Origin: Lampris incognitus
Lineage: Eukaryota; Chordata; Actinopteri; Lampriformes; Lampridae
DNA length: 64,000 bases
Direction of reading: 5' to 3'
Assembly (NCBI RefSeq): GCF_029633865.1
Contig: NC_079214.1
Coordinates: forward strand, 34,829,095 to 34,893,094
Of this stretch, positions 44,427 through 55,939 are shown one piece after another. Within the stretch, counting starts at the first letter, position 1; every line of letters starts with the position of its first letter. The translations under genes were made by a program, and so were the position numbers. The notes under the pieces were generated by a model. That model had not been told where the DNA came from, searched no databases, and saw nothing but the letters and a program-made list of their open reading frames with translations.

Positions 44427-46062
44427 CAGTGCATCCAGAAAGTATTCACACCCCTTCACTTTCCCCACATTTTGTTATATTACAGCCTTATTCCAAAATG
44501 GATTAAATTCCTTTTTTTCTCATCAATCTACATACAATACCCCATAATCACAAAGTGAAAAAGGTTTTGTAGAAATTTTTGCAAATTTATTAAAAATATA
44601 AAACTGAAATATTGCATGTACATAAGTATTCACACCCTTTACTCAGTACTTGGTTGAGGCACCCTTGGCAGCGATTACAGCCTCAAGTCTTCTTGGGTAT
44701 GAAGCTACAAGCTAGGCACACCTATATTTGGGGTATTTCTCCCATTCTTCTCTGCAGATCCTCTCTAGCTCTGTAAGGTTAGATGGGGAGTGTCGCTGCA
44801 CAGCGATTTTCAGGTCTTTCCAGAGATGTTCAATGGGGTTGAAGTCTGGGCTCTGGCTGGGCCACTCAAGCACATTCACAGACTTGTCCCGAAGCCACTC
44901 CTTCATTGTCTTGGCTGTGTGCTTAGGGTCGTTGTCGTGTTGAAAGGTAAACCTTCGCCCCAGTCTGAGGTCCTGAGCGCTCTGAAGCAGGTTTTCATCA
45001 AGGATCTCTCTGTACTTTGCTCCATTCATCTTTCCCTCGATCCTGACTAGTCTCCCAGTTCCTGCCGCTGAAGAACATCCCCGCAGCATGATGCTGCCAC
45101 CACCATGCTTCATTGTAGGGATGGTATTAGCAAGGTGATGAGAGGTGCCTGGTTTCCTCCAGACGTGACGTTTGGCATTCAAGCCAAAGAGTTCAATCTT
45201 GGTTTCATTAGACCAGAGAATCTTGTTTCTCATGGTCTGAGAGTCCTTTAGGTGCTTTCTGGCAAACTCCAAGCGGGCTGTCATGTGCCTTTTACTGAGC
45301 AGAGGCTTCCGTCTGGCCACTCTACCATAAAGGCCTGATTGGTGGAGTGCTGCAGAGATGGTTGTCCTTCTGGAAGGTTCTCCCATCTCCACAGAGGAAC
45401 GCTGGAGCTCTGTCAGAGTGACCATCAGGTTCTTGGTCACCTCCCTGACCAAGGCCCTTCTCCCCCGATTGCTCAGTTTGGCTGGGCGGCCAGCTCTAGG
45501 AAGAGTCCTGGTGGATCCAAACTTCTTCCATTTACAAATGATGGAGACCACTGTGCTCTTCAGGACCTTCAACGCTGTAGAAATTTTTCTGTACCCTTCC
45601 CCAGATCTGTGCCTCGATACAATCCTGTCTCGGAGGTGCACAGACAATTCCTTTGACTTCATGGCTTGGTTTCTGCTCTGACATGCACTGCCAACAGTGG
45701 GACCTTATATAGACAGGTGTGTGGCTTTCCAAATCATGTCCAATCAATTGAATTTACTACGGGTGGACTCCAATCAAGATGTAAAAACATCTCAGGGATG
45801 ATCAGTGGAAACAGGATGAACCTGAGCTCAATTTTGAGTGTCAGAGCAAAGGGTGTGAATACTTATGTACACGCAATATTTCAGTTTTTTATTTTTAATA
45901 AATTTGCAAAAATTTCTACAAAACCTTTTTCACTTTGTCATTATGGGGTATTGTGTGTAGATTGATGAGAACATAAAATAATTTAATCCATTTTGGAATA
46001 AGGCTGTAACATAACAAAATGTGGGAAAAGTGAAGGGGTGTGAATACTTTCCGGATGCACTG
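44427..46062 (-). mobile_element. Tc1-like DD34E transposon with long inverted repeats, inactivated
   Basis: 1636 bp flanked by TA. The inverted repeats are about 210-220 bp (outer end CAGTGCATCCAGAAAGTATT). A direct repeat of the AAGTATTCACACCC core occurs at the outer end and again near 44625-44640 (mirrored near 45845-45865), which is the IR/DR arrangement of Sleeping Beauty-like elements. The two repeats differ at scattered sites, suggesting moderate age. The transposase inside is defective. Confidence 0.93.
44712..45662 (-). pseudogene. Tc1-like transposase, catalytic Asp lost and truncated
   Basis: 316 codons starting MKSKELSVHLRDRIVSRHRS. The DNA-binding half is recognisable, with GRPAKLSNRGRR as hook. 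Two lesions are visible. The first catalytic site reads LWSNETKIELFG, with Asn where the family has Asp. The frame also stops after EKYPKYRCA, where a TAG replaces a Lys codon about 25 residues before the usual end (the next codons still read LVASYPRRLEAVIA). The other motifs, FQHDNDPKHT and NPIEHLWKDL, have normal 34-residue spacing. Confidence 0.92.
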
Positions 46063-47934
46063 TATATGCAAAGTGCGGCGGTAACAGCAGTCTGTGAGTA
46101 CTACATTGATGTAATAATCCTTTAAGCTGCACACAGCCGATGCTGTTCTCTCTCCACCATGTCTGCCGTGAAAGCAACAGCAGCACCTGCCATAGAGAGG
46201 ACATTGTTTTTCTTTTCTTTTTTTTTTTTTTTTTAATCTAACATCCCTATAAGCCTCTTACTGGCTTCATAACTGAAGTTGTGTCCTGTACCTTGGGCGC
46301 ATGGCAACACATTATTACCAGTACAGGGAGGAAAGGGAAGAGAGAGGGGGTGCAAGGTGTCAAAAAAAGAAAAAAAAAATCAAGGTATAAATCAGCATGC
46401 CTTGAAGAAGCAGATGAGGATGATGACATCTGGTAAGGAAATGTTGAAATGGAGATATTGGTTAAAAAATAAAACATCGGCCATTTGAACTGCAACATTT
46501 AAAACAAGTGCTGGCTTGATTTAAGGACTGTGAGCAATTTAAGGGTTTGACAAAATGGCAACCATTTTAACACGTGATTTCTTCTGATACTACAGCTCTT
46601 GAATCATGCATGCAACCCTGTATAGCTTGAAGACAGCTTTTTAGACTTACATCCTTAACATGCAGCCTTGTGCATTCACAGCACCGTAGAGCAGAATAAA
46701 CAACTTCCATGTAGAGCTGTGCTTACTAGAGATATGCTGTATATTTATCTGCAGTCTCTCATCTGTTTAGTTATCATATTGGATTTAGAGGAAATGGCTA
46801 AACTTCTGACTCAGATCCAAACATCTGCAGCCCAGATTCAGAACTCTGTAGCCTGACCCAAATATGGGGATTAGATGACAGCCCGCTCAAATGTGGGAGG
46901 GAGAGAGACAGAGACAGAGACAGAGACAGAGGGACAGAGGGGCAGACAGAGAAAAAGAAAAAGAAAGAAAAAAGAAAAAAGAAAGAAAAAGAAACTAGTT
47001 GTTGGGGGCAGCACCCTTTCAGTTGCTAAATTATTTCTGAATGCGTGATGTTAATATCTTTGTTAGATTGTGGGTACATGTCAGTGACATAAGAAATTGT
47101 TTTAATAAGGAAAGGACAACACTTACCTTACCAGTCATGAGGAAAAAACACTCTTTACACCCCGATCTTTGATGACTAAATACACAATTCCTATCCGATA
47201 TATCAATTCTTTCCTTTTTAATGTTTTGCCATGCCATATTACTTTCTGACAAATAAACTACAAATGGTTGATTTACCCTACATGACTTGAGATCTCATAG
47301 AACATTTTTAAGTTTTTTAGAACAATTAGCCATGATGTAGTCAAAAATTATAATTCTGATTATTCTGCGAGATACCGTGATGACAGTTAATGGTGATTAT
47401 TTTTTTAGTTTTGAACTCCATTATTTGTGGAATAAAATAAATTGGCCATTTTTTTGGCATTACACACAGTATCAACAACATAGCCTTTTGAAAATGAGGT
47501 TGGCAATACTTCAAGATTACAAATTGTGAAACTAAAATGGCAACACTGTTATATTTCACACATTGCACAGATAGCTCCGATCTTAGCACAGGAAAAGGAC
47601 AACTGGAAACTCAATAAATGGCAAACTGACTAGTGTACATGCATGACAGCCCTTCAGACAATAGGCTGCAACCATCTGTCTTCACTGTATTTCACATTTT
47701 AGGCATTTAGAGGACGCCCTCATATAAATGGATTTGAAATCAACATTCAAATGAGCTTCATATCCCAAAATGTCAACAATACAGGGAAACACAGAGCCAC
47801 ACCATCCTGACCAAACAATGGTTAGAACATTCTGGTGAACCCAGAATTACCATAATTGTTAAAAGATGGTAAAAAAAGAAAAAAAGAAAAAAAAATCCAA
47901 AAGTTAGAGGGTTTTTTTTCTCAAGCTCTATATT
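46063..47934. other. Flank without recognised gene
   Basis: Poly-T at 46212-46235, the purine tract at 46895-46995 and AT-rich DNA. No coding similarity noticed. Confidence 0.45.
46895..46995. repeat. Purine tract (GACAGA)n and (AAAGA)n
   Basis: About 100 bp almost purely purine: GAGACAGA hexamers, then AAAGAAAGAAA. No gene nearby. Confidence 0.85.
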
Positions 47935-48360
47935 CTGTGGTTGATTAGTGGTTAGCACTAGTGCCTCACAGCAAGAGGGTCCTGGGTTGTATCCCAACTC
48001 TTCTGTGTGGAATTTGTTTGATTTAGCCTGCTCGCAGCCATTTTCTCCAGGCTTTCTCCCAAGGTTCTCAGACATGCACGGTAGGTACATTTAATGTAAC
48101 TACCTATTTTTTTTGTTGTGTGAATATAAAGCCCTCTGAGACTGCAACTGTGATTTGGGGCTACACAAATAAACTGGATTTGACTTGCATTGGAGAATCT
48201 GAAATGCCCATATGTGTGAATGATTGTATATATGTGTGGACCCTGTGGTGGACTGGCAACCTGTCCAGGGTTTCTCCCTGCCTTCTATCCAAAGCCTGCT
48301 GTGAAAGGCTCCTGCTGCAACCCTGAATTGGATTAACATGGAATAGAGAATGAATGAACG
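47935..48360 (+). mobile_element. Diverged SINE family A copy with internal LINE-like tail
   Basis: The head is 'gattagtggttagcactagt' with 'gggtcctgggttg'. The middle contains 'tttggggctacacaaataaa' (a tail like that at 52380). The 3' end is 'gtggactggcaacctgtcca' and then an (GAAC/GAAT)n repeat. It looks like an old or composite copy. Confidence 0.5.
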
Positions 48361-49439
48361 AACAAATGAACGAACGGACGAAAGAACGAATGAAATGCCT
48401 CTGACCCGAATTTATAGCAGGAGGGTAACCTTGTTTGGCACACCAATTAACCACTACACTAACTTAAACTGCACTGCAATGCCAGGGGGAATCATCACTG
48501 CTGTGGTGCACTTATGCACCCAGTACACAGGACACACAGTAATGAGGGTGGGACCACCTGCAACACAACATTCGTCCCAAGACTATCAGTCTCATTCAAG
48601 AAGACTATGGTTTTGTGTTGCTTGCTAACACACAAAGCCTTTCCCAGCACTGAGGATAAGCCATCCCCCAGACAAACTAAACCTCTCCAGCAGAGGTCCA
48701 TCTTACAGCCTTACTTTCACTGCATTTAGCCACTGCTCTCAAACAATGTTATTTATGAGGCCTGTGGTTAAATAATTAAGCGTCTTTTCCTGGATAACCA
48801 ATATTACAAGAAACCAATGTTGAGAAGGTCAAATGTCAAAGACAGCTTTCTGAAAATAGATTGAATAGATGGAAAAAACATTCCCGTGTTCATGGCATGA
48901 TCGTTAGTGATGCCAAAGGATGAAGAAGTAAGGGTGAAGGAGATAAGATAACCTAACTTGAAGACAGAAGCAGATTAATATGAGGAGACATAGATTGAGG
49001 GGGTTGCTATTAACACTGAGCATTTCTATTGGAAACTAAGAAAACAGTATATCCTGGTGCTAACTGGAAGCTATGGAAATGTTCTGATAGACTGCACAGA
49101 AGTCTTTATGGCTAACTCCGCTATGCAGGTAGGAATCCTTTTTCCTATCGGTTGCACGTAAACTTTCCCTTGATTCAACATGTGACATTTACTCATTTAG
49201 TTAAGCCTACTTTTAAATGTTGTGTGTAACTTAAAGTAGATTCTGATTTCTTTTTCTATTTAAAGGTAGAACGAGTAGGATTTTCCTAAAAAAATCAATG
49301 TATAGACTCATACAAAAATAAACCCTCTCAATCATCCCTTATGACCCAAAAAATGTGTGTGTGGCGGTCTGTATCTGCAGAGACCTTGTCTTCTGCCTGT
49401 GTTTTCTTATTTTTCTTATTTTGTTGTATATGGGACATT

Positions 49440-49880
49440 TCTGGGCGCTAACCTTTGAACAGCAGGACCCTATAAAACCTAGAGCCCAATACGGGGATTG
49501 CTGGTCTGAATCCCTGTGTTACCTCTGGCTTGGTTGGACATCCCTACAGACACAATTGGCCGTGTCTGCGGATGGGAAGCTGGATGTGAGTATGTGTCCT
49601 GGTCGCTGCACTAGCGACTCCTCTGGTTGGTTGGGGTGCCTGTTTATGGGGGAGGGGGAACTGGGGGGAAATAGCATGATCCTCCCACGCGCTACGTCCC
49701 CCTGACAAAACTCCTCACTGTCAGGTGAAAAGAAGTGGCTGGCGACGCCACATGTATCGGAGGAGGCATGCGATAGTCTGCAGCCCTCCCCGGATCGGTA
49801 GAGGGGGTGGGGCAGCAAATGAGATGGGTTGGAAGAGTGGGGTAATTGGCTGGATACAACTGGGGAGATAAAGGGGGGAA
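49440..49880 (+). mobile_element. SINE family B copy
   Basis: Plus-orientation copy: head 'gattgctggtctgaatccct' (B-box-like), 'gttacctctggcttggttgg', 'aaaactcctcactgtcaggt' and end 'gtggggtaattggctggata' before an A-rich tail near 49885. Confidence 0.75.
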
Positions 49881-49904
49881 AATGTAAAAAAAAAAAACAC
49901 TAAA

Positions 49905-50833
49905 GCCCAACCAATGAATCGGCATGCCGATATTATCAGCCTATATAATTGCAGCTAAATCAGTATCGGCATTTATAACGGCCAATAAATGACAATTAAA
50001 AAAGAAATGGAGAGCTGGAAGATTGTCGTTGCATAGTTTGCAGCTCCACTGTTGGCAACACACGTGTTTGGAAGCCACAAATCATAACAATCAGCTGACC
50101 CGAACAGAGTCAAGCAGAGTAGACCATGGTGAAATTGATTTTAAATTGGGTATTCGACAGACATTCACTCGCCCTGTGGTTAAGAGCGAGCGCTCGGAGG
50201 TGAGCTAACTGTCCTCCTGCCAACACAGGGTGAAATTGAGCAAGAAGAAGCCACTTTATCCGGAATTAATGTCTGTCGAACATTTAACTTAAAACTGACT
50301 TCACTGCGGTGCAGAGTAGCCCACGATCGAGCTCATCTGTGTTCATGGGAAGACAATTGTCACATGAAATACATTACTTAAATAACAATAAATATCATTC
50401 ATCACTTCTCTACTTAGCCAAAATAAGCCGAACAATAGTCATGTCAGCCATGCCTGGTTTTGCTGCAGTAACATGAAAGCTGGTACCACCAGTCAAACAT
50501 CAAAATTACATTTAACGTTACGGTAGTTGATTAGCGCAGGCTAAGCTGTTGACAAACTTGATTGTAGGTTTATTTATGAAACAGTGTGGCAGTTCTAGCA
50601 AGTAAACAAACAGTCCTATCATTTCTCCCTCATCACTTCTGAAAAGTCTCTGTCAACATCGCTTACAACAGCTCATAACGCTGTCCATTGCTAAATTAGG
50701 TTACCCACAAAGCTAGCTAATGCCATATTTATCAGTGCAAGACCGCTAACGTTAATGAGCGGTTAATTATATAGTGTTTAACTTATTCTGCTTACATGAA
50801 GCAATGGTAAATATATTTGTGACTCGCATGTCT
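49905..50833. other. Unassigned, possible DNA-transposon end
   Basis: Begins with CGGCATGCCGATATTATCAG and CAGTATCGGCATTTATAACG, a pattern of repeated CGGCC/CGGCAT words seen at ends of dispersed vertebrate repeats. The right end was not found. The remainder (50210-50833) shows nothing. Confidence 0.3.
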
Positions 50834-51840
50834 TTAGTTACAGATAGTGCACTGGAAATTATTAAACCAAAGGGGACATGTGAATAAACGTGAGCTGAAC
50901 AAGTATCTAACATGCTCCTCTAACCACCTGGCAACCTGCTCCTCTGGCTCCTTGAAAGCCATGAGCCACTGAAGAGTAGAGTGGTCAGTCCTCACAGTGA
51001 ACGGCAGTCCACAAAGGTAGTACTTGAAGTGCCTGATTGACAGCACCACTGCTAAGAACTCCCTGCGGTTGATGCCGTAGCGCTGCTCAGCCTTGTTGAA
51101 CACCCATTTGAACGCCACCACTTCCTCCCTCTTAGGCCCCAACTAGAACGCACACCTCCCACAGCCATGCCACTAGTGTCTGTGTCCAAGATGAAGGGCA
51201 ACGTGCCAAGATGACAGGCAAGGTTCAGAGCATGTTGAAGGCTGCTGAATGCTCCCTGACATTGCTAAGTCCACACAAAGTATTTATCTTTCTGTAGCAG
51301 CTGAAACAGGGGTGCAGCAGTGCATGGGAAATCCCATACAAAATTCCTGCAGTAAGAGTCCAGGCCTAAGAAGCTCTTCAGCTGTTTCTGGCTGGTGGGG
51401 GTGGACCAGTCTGCGACAGCCTGCACCTTCTCCTCCATGGTGCCAATGCCCCCTCCCCAACTTGTGCTCCAAAAAGGTTACTGCTCTCTGCATAAAGTGG
51501 CACTTCTCAGGGTGCAGCTTTAGGCCACCTTTTCTGATCCTTTCCAGCACAAGCTGCAGGGATCCCAGGGCAGCCTCGAAGGAGCTGCCATGCACCAGGA
51601 TGTCGTCAAGGTAAACCAGGCACTGCTATCGGTGAATACCAGCCAGCACCTTGTCCATCAACCTCGCAAAGGTGGCAGGGACATTACAAAGTCCAAAGCT
51701 GAGGACCTTGAACTGCCACAACCCCGACCCGGTACAGAAGGCTGTCTTGGGTCTGGCCTCTGGAACGAGAGGCACCCACTGCGGGGGTCCAATGAGGAGA
51801 ACCAGCGGGACCCTGAGACCAGCTCCAGGGATCGCTTATT
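50834..51840 (-). mobile_element. Gypsy fragment: RT palm/thumb and RNase H
   Basis: On the minus strand the RT palm appears near 51600-51800 with a stop inside (LVYLDDILVHGSSFEAALGS), then the thumb VLERIRKGGLKLHPEKCHFM. RNase H begins near 51190 (FILDTDTSGMAVGG) and continues RREFLAVVLSIRHFKYYLCG, FTVRTDHSTLQWLMAFKEPE. It ends at HVRYLF. No LTR or integrase is attached. It belongs to a different Gypsy lineage from the two LTR-bearing elements. Confidence 0.87.
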
Positions 51841-51939
51841 TTAGAGAGGTTTGATGATGAACTCTCACCTCTATGTCAGACTAGAGCGAAATATCCGTTT
51901 TGAGATGTGTCCATCTCTCACTTTAACGCCTAATACCGC

Positions 51940-51977
<38 letters not shown>

Positions 51978-52149
51978 GGATCCCATTTATATTATAAACA
52001 TAATTATCTATTTTTTTCTATTTAATTAATCTAATATAAAAAGAAACACATCAAATGTAAATATGAATTCATACATGGCGTCTGGACACTGCTTGGCATC
52101 CTGTGCATCATATTCTTCATACATTTTATAAGTCCTTTATGATTCTGTT

Positions 52150-52420
52150 TATCCTCTTTCAGTGTTGTATTGTGTAAATTGGGTAACACAACATCCATTG
52201 CACGTTGTCCGTCTTGGGAGAGAGATCCCTCCTCTGTTGCTCTCCCTGGGGCTTCTTCCTATTTTTGCTCCCTGTTAAAGGTTTTTTTTTAGGGAGTTGC
52301 CCCTTATCCGATTAGAGGGTCTAAGGACAGGATGTTGTGTTGCTATTAAGCCCACTGAGGCAAATTTGTAATTTGTATTTGGGCTATACAAATAAAATTG
52401 ACTTGACTGTGTCAAAACTA
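52150..52420 (+). mobile_element. Conserved LINE/SINE-type 3' tail
   Basis: 'gggagagagatccctcctct', 'ctcctagtt'-like spacing, 'gttgccccttatccgattag' and the end 'gggctatacaaataaaattg' followed by 'acttgactg'. This terminal block is repeated widely in teleost genomes (memory) and is related to the tail at 48160. No coding part is attached. Confidence 0.55.
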
Positions 52421-53141
52421 GCCTGATATAACAGATGTTAGCTGATTCCGGCTTTCACATCGGAGCATTAATTAGTTCGACGAGCTGATGTGATGGTGAT
52501 TACACGTGTCTTCTTTTATTCATGGTTCTCTTAGTCCATGGGCAAAGTTGAGCAAGGGCATCACACATCTCGGGCTTTTGTAAGAAGAAGTCCAGAAGCC
52601 ATTTCCTGAAACCATTTCTGTGGCTTTAGTTTTCACACAAACCTATCTAGAGCAAGATCGATGCCTATCTCAACAGGCTGCGGATTTCACTGTAGAGAAG
52701 AAACAAAACCAGCACGACGACTTGTCTGAATCTACGGGTCCGGTGGATTAACTACTTGCCGTGGACGATGTCCTTCCACGGAGTCCTCAGTGGAAAATTT
52801 GACATTAATGCAAACAGACCCGCTACTGAATACGGAGTGACGTCACCCCGACAGTTGTTCTGCAGTCATTTCTATGAATTCTCCTTGTGATCGAATGAAA
52901 TAAGACCCCACAGATCCTCAAATATGCCCCTGTAGTTCATAGTAGTTCATCATACTAACTTGATAATAGCACAAATAACTATGTAGAAGTTACAGCGGCT
53001 TTACGACCATGGAAGAGGTCCGTCTCCAAACGGGACGCTACGCACCTGGGCAGCCCCCCCCCCCCCCTTGAAAGCTCCCTGCAGGTAACAGTCGTGCTAA
53101 CAGCGAGAAAGAAAGATTGGGATCACACATATAATTTTACC

Positions 53142-53300
53142 TTTCCGTTCTCCGACACTTAGATCCTGGCACTTCATCTCATGGCAGAGGAGCAGTTTTG
53201 GTCCAGACGACAGAAAACGCTAACCTCGACCAGCGGTTCGAGGGGAACTTCCTACTCCAGCGCAGCCTGACCGCGATCGACGACTCAAAGGGCAGTGACA
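53142..53300 (-). promoter_or_regulatory. candidate mctp2 5' UTR exon and promoter region
   Basis: The first coding exon needs an upstream noncoding exon. On the minus strand a plausible donor (GGAAAG/GTAAAATT) lies at about 53142, at the end of a locally CpG-bearing block (CGATCGACGACT, CCAGCGGTTCGAGG). A full palindromic CRE, TGACGTCA, lies at 52838-52845, which would be downstream of the start site. The region is unusual against the AT-rich, repeat-filled flank. The right boundary is arbitrary. This is inference from splice logic and composition only. Confidence 0.3.
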
Positions 53301-53629
53301 CCGTTTTGGCTGATAAAAGTGATGATTTCTATTTCGTTTTTCTCATTAACAAAAAAAACAAAAACTAAACCTCACAAACAAACCGCCATGGCTGTGACGC
53401 ACGCCATCATTTCACTGCAAAAAAGGCTTTTTTTTAAAAGATGGATTCATGCTTCAAATTATCGGAAAATGTCGCAAAGTTTGGCAATTTCCACCGACCC
53501 ACACGTAATTTCAGATAGAATACTCATCCAAGGACTGTTTCACGGACTGAAACCTGAACATAAGCATGAGGAATAAAGGTGGGGGACGTCCGGGGAGGAA
53601 GCCGGTTAACGAGCGGGTTTGCCCAACTT

Positions 53630-53666
<37 letters not shown>

Positions 53667-53919
53667 TTCTATATAAAAACATTCAAAATACAACATACAT
53701 ATACCAAACCAATAGGAAAATAAAACATTACAAAACCCATCGAACTCTACAGAATCGAAGAGGACAAGAATCAAAGATTACAACACAGGTAGACAAAACA
53801 GAAAATAGTGAGGCGTGGTCTCGGGCCATGCTCTTCAGCCCTCTAGTGGCAGATCACTGGCAGCACAGTTAATAAAAATTGGCTCCTGTGCTGCAAGCGT
53901 GTTTAAGTGGTTCGTTTCT

Positions 53920-54165
53920 GGTTTGGACATGTGTGGAGAGATGCTGGGTATATTGGAAGAAGGATGCTGAATATGGAGTTGCCAGAGCAGAGGCAAAGAG
54001 GAAGGCCAAAGAGGAGGTTTACGGATCTGGTGAGAGGACATACAGGTGGCTGGTGTGACAGGGGACAAGGAAGAGATGGAAACGGATGATCCGCTGTGGC
54101 GACCCCTAACGGGAACAGCTGAAAGTAGTAGTAGTAGTGGTAGTAGTAGTAGTAGTTTCTACAGA
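53920..54165 (+). mobile_element. RTE-like LINE 3' end, shorter copy
   Basis: Same 3' end as at 32700, with small deletions: GHVW-RDAGYIGRRMLNMEL, GRPKRRFTDLVRG, then gatccgctgtggcgacccct and a (TAG)n/(TAGTGG) tail. Deletions shift the frame. Only the last about 220 bp of the element are present. Confidence 0.75.
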
Positions 54166-55939
54166 ATGCATACATATTGTCCAGAAAACCATTTGCTAGA
54201 AATAACTGGAAGGTTCCTTTAAAAAAAACGCATTTCACCACTGGAAAACAAAATTCAGCTCTTGCAAAATGATGTTGGTTAAGTCTGTGCACAAAATGGT
54301 GGCAGTATAAACAACAGTCCTGTACATTTTGTTTAACAAAAAAAACAAAAACTTTATTACAGATTGAATTTTATAGATATGAATTTTATAGATATGGATG
54401 TAGAAGAAGCAGTTTTCCTGCAAACATTAGTGAATCAGATAGCATTTGTTCTGTCTGCCTATATTCGTCTCATCAGGACTTAAATTCTAAATGAAATTAA
54501 CCTTATCCAGACTTCCATATAAAAAATAAAGGTGGTTCAGGTTTAAGCACCACTTTAAAGACCTCAGAATGGATGCCCATAAAGACTGCAATGCAAACAC
54601 ACACAGGCAATCCCCCAGGTGTTTCATGGTGGTAATTTGTGTTTGTGTGACTGCTGCCTCCTGTGCTTATGTCTACAGGGGCAGAATGTGTTTCTCTTTC
54701 ACATGAAACCATATTAGTTACATTACAAAATGTTCGCCACACACAGAAAAGTCTTAAGACTGATCCTCAGCCCAAGTACCTTCAACACATCACCTAAACC
54801 CAAGGTAGCAAGACTGTTTAATTGGACTTTGACTAAGTGAAGGCTGCTCTCATCATAGACAGTGTACAGGTTGTCATAATATATCTAGCATTTCATCTGT
54901 AAAATTTCTGGGTTTTTATTTTCGCCCAATAACTGCCACACTGTATGTGAAGACTTGTCTGTGAGCACATAGCAAAGGGTGTGGCTCCCAGGCCAATTAT
55001 GAATCACTGAGGAATGCAAAGTTCTACTCACATGTTGAAAAAGTATTGGGGAAATGATCAACAAGATTTTTTTTAATATTGTCAATAGATATTGTAATTC
55101 GCTACAATATTTTCATTCAATTGCCTTTAAAATTCAACATTGTCTTGTTTGCTGGGAAGTTATTGTGCATGCTTGTCAGGCATCGACCGAGGATTGGAAT
55201 TCCAAAATGTAATTTGGCAAAGTTTTTATAATATTAAATAACTGAAAAAAACGAGTTTTTAAACCACAAGCTATTCCCCACAGAAGGAAGTGACTGTTTT
55301 TTTTTTATTTGTCAAACTGACTTTTTTGAGTTGTAATTTCAACAACTGAACTGTTTTGCAGCAGCTGAAGCAGTGCTCTAACATCTAGATGCTGCTCAGA
55401 GAGTGAAGTCTGGTCTTGGTACCTACAGGTTTGGAAGTAATGAAATAACAGGAAGCAAAAATCAAGAGTAAATGTAGAGAACAACATTGATAGGAAATGT
55501 AAATGAATATGTGTAAACTAAGCTTATCTTCTTGTTAATATGACACCAGAGGTGACAAGTGCAATAAACTCTCGAACGTTTGAAGGTCATAAACTTCAGT
55601 GCCGTCACAGGATTTTCTCCAGTTTCTGCCAGTGTCCTGACAGTTGTGGGGTCATGTGACTTACTGGCTGTTGTTAAACACTGTTTAAGGTGTAATGTCC
55701 CCTGACCGTGAGATTCAAGACTGAATCAACATGGCTCAGAAGATGTTTCCTAGAATAAGGTTTAACGCTGTGTGTCAAAATAAGTCACCCCGATACTCTA
55801 CTTTTCATATCTTCAAATGCTGAGAAACATGAGCACCTCTAGAACCCTTAGTGAAGAGTTGTGTTGGGGTATCAAGAACATTAATTTTTGTCTCCAGTTA
55901 ACATTTAACACTTTTGTGGTGGGGGTCATTTTAAATATA
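54166..55939. other. Flank without recognised gene
   Basis: AT-rich, no transposon ends or protein motifs noticed. Confidence 0.45.
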
